From NCBI GenBank assembly GCA_002294665.1, contig DBFQ01000025.1:1-11125 (forward strand): 11,125 nt of DNA, in the 5' to 3' direction. The first letter of the stretch is position 1. The number at the start of each line of letters is the position of its first letter. A program made the translations under genes and the position numbers. Shown here piece after piece: positions 7,143-11,125 of the stretch. Under the pieces are notes generated by a model. The model worked only from the letters and a program-made list of their open reading frames with translations. It did no database searches and was not told where the DNA came from. Source of the DNA: Candidatus Aminicenantes bacterium UBA876 (GTDB lineage Bacteria; Acidobacteriota; Aminicenantia; UBA2199).

Positions 7143-8372
7143 TTGGCGCGTCAATTGCAGCGAGACAGTATTCTTCGCATCACGGAAATCAACAAACGCA
7201 TCAATCGCTACCGGGACCTTGATTCGCTGCTGAATCATGTGCTCAGGGAGGCGCGCCATCTGACATCCGCAGACGCCGGTTCCATATACCTGGTTCGCGA
7301 CGGCCGCCTGAGTTTCGAATATGTGCAGAATGACAGCCTGGCCGGCCCCAGGCATTCTCCGGGGTTTCAGTACCAGCATCAAAAACTGGCTATGGATCAC
7401 CAATCCATCGCCGGGCATGTAGCCATTACCCAACGGCCCCTGATCATCGATGACGTCTACAATCTGCCTTCCAAAGTCCCCTACACCTTCAACCCCAGTT
7501 TCGACCAGATGACCCGTTACCGCACCCGGTCCGTGCTCACGGTTCCGCTGCTGAATTCAAGGGAACGGATCATGGGCATCATGCAGATCATCAATCCCCG
7601 GGACCGGAAAAGCGGCAACGCGACTTTCAACCGCGACGACGAAGCGATTGTCACCTATTTTGCCAACCTGGCGGCGGTCGCCATTGAAAAAGCGCTGCTG
7701 ACACGAGAGATCATCCTGCGCATGATCAAGATGTCGGAGCTGCGCGACCCCACCGAAACGGCGCCGCATGTCAACCGTGTGGGCGCGTTCTCCGTGGAAA
7801 TTTACCACCGCTGGGCCTGGGATCACGGCATCGACGAAAACGAGATCCAACGCACCCGTGACCTGCTGCGCATCGCCGCCATGCTGCATGATGTCGGAAA
7901 AATCGGCATCAGTGATTCAATCCTGAAAAAACGCGGCCGGTTGACCGCCGCGGAATTCCGCCGCATTCAGTTGCATACCCTGTATGGGGCGCGCCTGTTT
8001 ACGGACATCACCTCCGACTGGGACGAAATGGCCGCACAGATTGCGATTTCCCATCACGAGCGCTGGGATGGCAACGGATACCCCGGAGCCATCAGCGATC
8101 TTGCCCACCCTCCCCGGCGCCTGGGGCCGGGATTGCGGGGAGAAGCGATCCCCATATTCGGACGCATTGTGGCCCTGGCGGACGTCTATGACGCGCTGAT
8201 GTCGCAACGGAGTTATAAACCCTCGTGGAAGGAAGAAGATGTCATTGAATATATCCAGGGTCAGCGGGGAAGCCAGTTTGACCCCGCGGTTGTGGATGCT
8301 TTTTTCGCCGCCTATCCCCTGATTCAGTCGATTCATAAAAAATACGGCAACGGGGACACTTCAACCAGTTGA
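7143..8372 (+). CDS. GAF domain plus HD-GYP domain protein, probable cyclic-di-GMP phosphodiesterase
   Basis: HD-GYP proteins hydrolyse cyclic-di-GMP, lowering this second messenger; the N-terminal GAF domain senses a small ligand or another signal. The 409 residues have no membrane segment or signal peptide, so the protein is cytoplasmic. GAF spans about 25-185. The HD-GYP domain (about 190-400) has RDPTETAPHVNRV (201-213), the HD pair in MLHDVGKIGISD (247-258), IQLHTLYGARLF (275-286), the signature HHERWDGNGYPG (304-315) and ADVYDALMSQRSYKP (346-360), so the key metal ligands are intact. About 15 residues (AISDLAHPPRRLGPG, 316-330) separate GYPG from LRGEAIPIFGRI; related GAF/HD-GYP proteins have an insert here too. 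TTG 7143 follows an in-frame TGA and GGGAGGA (7131-7137), and is the first usable start. No GGDEF partner or effector gene is nearby. Confidence 0.92.
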   Translation: MARQLQRDSILRITEINKRINRYRDLDSLLNHVLREARHLTSADAGSIYLVRDGRLSFEYVQNDSLAGPRHSPGFQYQHQKLAMDHQSIAGHVAITQRPLIIDDVYNLPSKVPYTFNPSFDQMTRYRTRSVLTVPLLNSRERIMGIMQIINPRDRKSGNATFNRDDEAIVTYFANLAAVAIEKALLTREIILRMIKMSELRDPTETAPHVNRVGAFSVEIYHRWAWDHGIDENEIQRTRDLLRIAAMLHDVGKIGISDSILKKRGRLTAAEFRRIQLHTLYGARLFTDITSDWDEMAAQIAISHHERWDGNGYPGAISDLAHPPRRLGPGLRGEAIPIFGRIVALADVYDALMSQRSYKPSWKEEDVIEYIQGQRGSQFDPAVVDAFFAAYPLIQSIHKKYGNGDTSTS

Positions 8373-8397
8373 CCATTCTTTTCCACCTGTTTAGAAT
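8369..8397 (+). promoter_or_regulatory. Promoter for the lipoprotein gene, overlapping the HD-GYP stop codon
   Basis: A -35 box TTGACC (8369-8374) includes the TGA stop of the upstream gene. A 17-bp spacer is followed by -10 box TAGAAT (8392-8397). Transcription would start near 8404, giving a 20-nt leader with GGAGG (8411-8415). A perfect 7-bp inverted repeat, CCATTCT (8373-8379) and AGAATGG (8393-8399), overlaps both boxes and may be an operator. It lacks a T-run, so it is not a convincing terminator. Confidence 0.6.
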
Positions 8398-8423
8398 GGA
8401 TTCATCCTGTGGAGGTTTTTTTC

Positions 8424-8876
8424 ATGAATCATGCCCTTGCCGTCATTTCCACCAGTCTGGGAATTGTATTTGCCCTGGTCGCCTGCTCGGACAACGAATA
8501 CGCGGAGGTCCGGCAAATCATGCAGCAACAGGTGGAATTGATCAGCAACACCACCAAAAGTCTTAACACGGCGCGCAACGTCGCGGACGTGGTCGCTGAA
8601 GTGGATCGCTTCTGCGCCGCCATGGAGCAGCTCGTGCCGAGCGCACTGCAAATCCAGGCCGGATCGCCGCAAGTGATCGAGGCGATTGCCCGCAACCGGA
8701 CGCCGGCGCCGCTCAAACCGGTATTGCGCCGACTGGATGAATTAAAAACCGGCTTTTTTGAGGCAGCTCCGGCGATGATCCGCTTCGCCGGTGACCCCCA
8801 GCTGGAGGCCGCGCGCAGAAAATTCGAAAAGGCCGTCCAATCTGTGACCTGGCGCCAAAAGGAGATCCCGGATTAA
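8424..8876 (+). CDS. Small helical lipoprotein of unknown function
   Basis: I do not recognise a family. The 150-residue product starts with a hydrophobic segment ending in the lipobox LVAC (18-21), so Cys21 should be lipidated. Ser at +2 would favour the outer membrane under the E. coli sorting rule. The n-region is only MNH, without the usual Lys or Arg. The mature part is alpha-helical in character, with heptad-like stretches at about 26-72 and 96-143 and a single further cysteine (Cys64). It may form a small helical bundle. The ATG at 8424 is preferred because GGAGG (8411-8415) lies 8 bases upstream; a GTG-type start at 8409 would overlap that site. The gene has its own promoter and ends convergently on the DUF3943 gene, sharing the TTAA stop site. 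A lipoprotein is likely; its function is unknown. Confidence 0.72.
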   Translation: MNHALAVISTSLGIVFALVACSDNEYAEVRQIMQQQVELISNTTKSLNTARNVADVVAEVDRFCAAMEQLVPSALQIQAGSPQVIEAIARNRTPAPLKPVLRRLDELKTGFFEAAPAMIRFAGDPQLEAARRKFEKAVQSVTWRQKEIPD

Positions 8877-10594
8877 AGCCCGAAACACAAATGCATGCTG
8901 AGGCGGGAATCCCGTTCCCGGGAAATAATTCCGGCCATTCGTCCCCGCCGGGATACATGTTCATATGTCAGGCGCATCTGAATCGGGGTGCCCGGGATAC
9001 GATATCCCAGTGAGGTTCCCAGGCGCGATCGCGAGTCCCTGATGTTCATGGAATCATCGATATCCTCATCAAAGCGATCCAGCCCTTCAATCGAATTCGA
9101 CACCCAGGTCCGGAACCAGGCCGACCATTCCACGCCCGGATCCATCCGCAGCACAACTTCCAGCGAAGCGGTCAAACCGAGGCCATAATAATAGCCATAA
9201 TTGGCCAGGGTGGATTTCATCCCCGCCAGCGGCCCATCCACTGCCGCCGTGAGCAAGCTGTTGAATTGCGGGCTGGTGTAGTCATTGAGCGCATAAGCCC
9301 CGATCATGCCGAAATCCAGGGTTGTTTCCGCGGCGGTTTTTACATGAAATCCCCTGCCGTGATACCGCCATTCAACTCGAGGACCGCCCAGGTGAATCAT
9401 GCAGTACTTGTCCGAAAACTGGGTGGGCAGGGGAATCTGATCGTAATCCGGCGGGCGGAAAAAAGGATCCTTGCGGTCATATTCCCAATACTGACGCTGG
9501 CCATACAATTCAAAGGCCGTAACCAGTCCGGCCAGCAGGCTGTGACCGCACACATCATGATCCGTGCCTGGAGTCAGATCCTGCCAGGCCCAGCCCCAGG
9601 GCATGGTTCGCGCCAGGATCTCGTACTCCTGCAAGCCGTGGGCACCCAGTAAAAGCCGGATATCCAGGTAACTGGAAAGGATATCCGCGCGCCATTGACT
9701 GAATCCCCCCGGCAGGCCGAAACCGGGTACCCGCACCAGGTCCGCGCTCAAACCGAATTCCGCGAAACCCTGCTGCTGCTCTCCCGCGGGGTTTTCACCG
9801 CTGCGATGACCTGCGAAAAAACGGAAATCATGCTGGGCGAATACGGGATCCGCAAACGGCCGCTTGCGATCCAGCCAGCGGTTGAACGCCAGAATCGGGT
9901 TGAGCAATCCCCCGAAGATTCTGGCGAACGGACTCGTCCGGGATTGCAGAAAAGAACCGGTCTGAAACAACACTTCACCGACCGGAAATCCCCCGATTGT
10001 GGTAAAAATATTGTCATTTATGGAAATTACTTCCCGCCATTCCACCAGCAATTCCCAGTAAAAGGATGCCAGCGAGGCAAATAAGAGAGAGCGGGACCAG
10101 GAATGGTAGTTCGTACGAAAGGTGTTGTAGTAGATCGCCCCGGACACGCCATGCCCCCAATTGGTAAAAAAGGAATTGGAATCAAAGCGCCAGCCGTCAC
10201 CTGTAAAAAGGCGCCGGGTCTGATCATCCCAGTTGAATTTGAACTGCCAATCCTCCACCCAGTCGATATAACGCCGCCAGTAATTGGCCTGGGACACTCC
10301 CATGATCGTGCCGCATTCAATGAAAGCCCGCCAGCCTCTGGGAGAAGGTTGAAAACGCTTGCCCTCATCGCGGCCGGAGTCATCTTCGGCGCCCCCGCTT
10401 CGCTTACGGTCCACCCGGGCACGACGAAGCTCCGGCTCGAACCGCAATGCCGGCGACAAGCGCAGAAAAACCGGAAAGTCGTTCCCCGATTCCCACCTGC
10501 CGGCCTCCGGCTTCCTGCTGAAAGAAAACCCCGAGGTCACGAGGATCAAGGTAGATGCCACGATTGCAATTGCCCTGTTCAATGGATTCACCAC
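8873..10594 (-). CDS. DUF3943 domain outer-membrane protein
   Basis: The 573-residue product begins with a signal-like segment (RAIAIVASTLILVTSGFSFS, 7-26), followed by a charged, probably disordered linker (about 50-88). It then has a segment matching my memory of DUF3943: FDSNSFFTNWGHGVSGAIYYN (137-157), then SFYWELLVEWRE (177-188), NDNIFTTIGGFPVGEVLFQ (193-211). The conserved features are the Asn/His-Gly pattern, the WE pair and GGxxxGE. The rest is rich in aromatic and glycine residues in alternating patterns, as in an outer-membrane beta-barrel, and ends in LSMHLCFGL. The function of DUF3943 proteins is not established. The start is GTG at 10594; GTG 10591 or TTG further in are alternatives, and none has a clear ribosome binding site. 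An in-frame TAA 24 bases upstream of 10594 excludes a longer form. It is convergent with the lipoprotein gene. Confidence 0.8.
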   Translation of the reverse strand: MVNPLNRAIAIVASTLILVTSGFSFSRKPEAGRWESGNDFPVFLRLSPALRFEPELRRARVDRKRSGGAEDDSGRDEGKRFQPSPRGWRAFIECGTIMGVSQANYWRRYIDWVEDWQFKFNWDDQTRRLFTGDGWRFDSNSFFTNWGHGVSGAIYYNTFRTNYHSWSRSLLFASLASFYWELLVEWREVISINDNIFTTIGGFPVGEVLFQTGSFLQSRTSPFARIFGGLLNPILAFNRWLDRKRPFADPVFAQHDFRFFAGHRSGENPAGEQQQGFAEFGLSADLVRVPGFGLPGGFSQWRADILSSYLDIRLLLGAHGLQEYEILARTMPWGWAWQDLTPGTDHDVCGHSLLAGLVTAFELYGQRQYWEYDRKDPFFRPPDYDQIPLPTQFSDKYCMIHLGGPRVEWRYHGRGFHVKTAAETTLDFGMIGAYALNDYTSPQFNSLLTAAVDGPLAGMKSTLANYGYYYGLGLTASLEVVLRMDPGVEWSAWFRTWVSNSIEGLDRFDEDIDDSMNIRDSRSRLGTSLGYRIPGTPIQMRLTYEHVSRRGRMAGIISRERDSRLSMHLCFGL

Positions 10595-10617
10595 CGGAAA
10601 AGATTGAATGCAGCCAT

Positions 10618-10645
10618 GTTATCATCATGGCATCACCGCTGTCAA
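10618..10645 (-). promoter_or_regulatory. Candidate promoter and operator for the DUF3943 gene
   Basis: On the minus strand there is TTGACA (10645-10640), a 16-bp spacer and GATAAC (10623-10618). A perfect 6-bp inverted repeat, GCCATG (10613-10618) and CATGGC (10626-10631) with a 7-base centre, overlaps the -10 box. Transcription would start near 10611, some 17 nt before the GTG start. Confidence 0.5.
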
Positions 10646-10659
10646 TTCAGGCGCTCAGG

Positions 10660-10965
10660 TTAATGGCTGGCCAGAATCCCCGGGTTGTCCTCCAGCGCGA
10701 AATCATCACCCAGGACACAGCAGAACAACGTTTCCAGCAGGCGCGTCACCGGCCCGGGAGTCTCCGGGACCAGCCGGGGCGCCTGGGGCCATCTCACCGC
10801 GACGCCGCAAAGCCGCCGCATGAACGCGGGGGTTTCCGGGTCGCCGAGAACCGCATAACCATGACTACGCACATACGCATCCGTGGCCGCATTGAGGATA
10901 TCCCGGTAAACAATGGATCCCCGGGAACGGGAATGAAAACCAACTGCGCGGAACGTGTTCAACAT
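10660..10965 (-). CDS. Hypothetical protein, 101 residues
   Basis: I do not recognise this protein. It is soluble-looking, with no signal peptide or membrane segment. It is basic at the N-terminus (FRAVGFHSRSRGSIVYR) and acidic near the C-terminus (GDDFALEDNPG). It has an adjacent cysteine pair (Cys82-Cys83), a further Cys53, and a proline-rich middle (residues 58-72). The ATG at 10965 is chosen because GGAGG lies 5 bases upstream; the in-frame GTG at 10977 overlaps that site. The gene precedes the DUF3943 gene on the same strand with a 65-bp gap that contains a candidate promoter, so co-transcription is possible but not required. It is retained as a gene because of the good ribosome binding site and protein-like composition compared with the opposite strand. 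Confidence 0.55.
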   Translation of the reverse strand: MLNTFRAVGFHSRSRGSIVYRDILNAATDAYVRSHGYAVLGDPETPAFMRRLCGVAVRWPQAPRLVPETPGPVTRLLETLFCCVLGDDFALEDNPGILASH

Positions 10966-10993
10966 GATCGCCTCCACTCACCAGGATAATAAC

Positions 10994-11020
10994 GTCCCAC
11001 TATGCCAAATCCTGTCCCAC
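10994..11020. repeat. Pair of 7-bp direct repeats upstream of the 101-residue gene
   Basis: GTCCCAC occurs at 10994-11000 and again at 11014-11020, 20 bp apart (two helical turns), about 30-55 bases upstream of the ATG at 10965. Such spacing suits a DNA-binding protein contacting one face of the helix. No strong promoter boxes are seen; TATTAT (10991-10986, minus strand) is the best -10 candidate but has no matching -35. Confidence 0.4.
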
Positions 11021-11054
11021 CTGCGAACAAAAGGCAAACAAAAAACCAAAATTG

Positions 11055-11094
11055 AAAAGTTGGAGAGTTGGAAAGTTGAAGAGGCAAGAAGTTG
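11055..11094. repeat. Degenerate 8-bp tandem repeat at the right edge
   Basis: Five consecutive 8-bp units follow one pattern: AAAAGTTG, GAGAGTTG, GAAAGTTG, AAGAGGCA and AGAAGTTG. The consensus is about GARAGTTG, purine-rich on the plus strand, and the fourth unit is the most diverged. It lies in the 160 bases (10966-11125) where I see no gene. Similar GTTGGAAA-type intergenic repeats are, from memory, dispersed in some uncultured bacterial genomes; that may explain why the sequence ends here. Confidence 0.6.
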
Positions 11095-11125
11095 AAAAAA
11101 GGGGTTCTCTTCCATTTTGTGTGGG

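Noticed and set aside
8373..8399. Inverted repeat as a transcription terminator of the HD-GYP gene
   Set aside because: The stem is AT-rich, the loop is 13 bases and no T-run follows; overlap with promoter boxes makes an operator more likely.
10404..10628. Minus-strand open frame starting ATG 10628 as an alternative gene overlapping the DUF3943 start
   Set aside because: It overlaps the DUF3943 signal peptide region in another frame, has no domain and no ribosome binding site.
10555..10989. Plus-strand open frame of 144 codons opposite the 101-residue gene
   Set aside because: It covers the promoter region of DUF3943, has no ribosome binding site and its composition (rich in Arg, Pro, His, Gln) is typical of an antisense frame.

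Overview
The window looks like chromosomal DNA from a diderm (Gram-negative-type) bacterium. It encodes a signal-peptide-bearing periplasmic-type protease, a lipoprotein with a clear lipobox and a predicted outer-membrane DUF3943 protein. The DNA is moderately GC-rich. Genes are packed tightly, with several start/stop overlaps, sigma-70-like promoters (TTGACA/TATAAT type, 16-17 bp spacers) and mostly AGGAGG-like ribosome binding sites. I see no tRNA, rRNA, CRISPR array, insertion sequence or phage gene. The gene set would fit an uncultured acidobacterial, aminicenantal or deltaproteobacterial-type lineage, but the sequence alone does not settle the taxon.

Layout, left to right. Positions 1-2279, minus strand: a potassium uptake operon, trkA then trkH, read from a strong promoter just upstream of trkA; trkH runs off the left edge. 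Positions 2305-4395, minus strand: a tail-specific (Prc-type) S41 protease. It is divergent from a sodium-dependent NSS/SNF-family transporter on the plus strand (4558-5922), and a dyad-symmetric sequence lies exactly between their two -35 boxes. Positions 5903-6995, minus strand: a two-gene operon, an OsmC-family peroxidase-like protein then endonuclease III (nth), joined by a 14-bp overlap. It is divergent from a GAF plus HD-GYP cyclic-di-GMP phosphodiesterase-type protein (7143-8372, TTG start). Next come a small lipoprotein with its own promoter (8424-8876), a convergent DUF3943 outer-membrane protein (8873-10594, minus strand) that shares a TTAA stop site with it, and a 101-residue protein of unknown function (10660-10965, minus strand). 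The last 160 bases hold no gene that I can support, but contain a pair of short direct repeats and a degenerate 8-bp tandem repeat.

Together these are mostly housekeeping, envelope and homeostasis functions: K+ uptake, envelope protein turnover, Na+-coupled solute uptake, oxidative damage defence and repair, and second-messenger signalling. The least understood part is the right third, where the lipoprotein, the DUF3943 protein and the 101-residue protein have no assigned role.

Both window ends look like assembly ends. The left 23 bases exactly repeat an internal trkH segment and break the expected TrkH sequence; the right end is a simple repeat. I found no convincing new multi-gene system. 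The most checkable new leads are the dyad operators sitting on promoters and the uncharacterised envelope genes.
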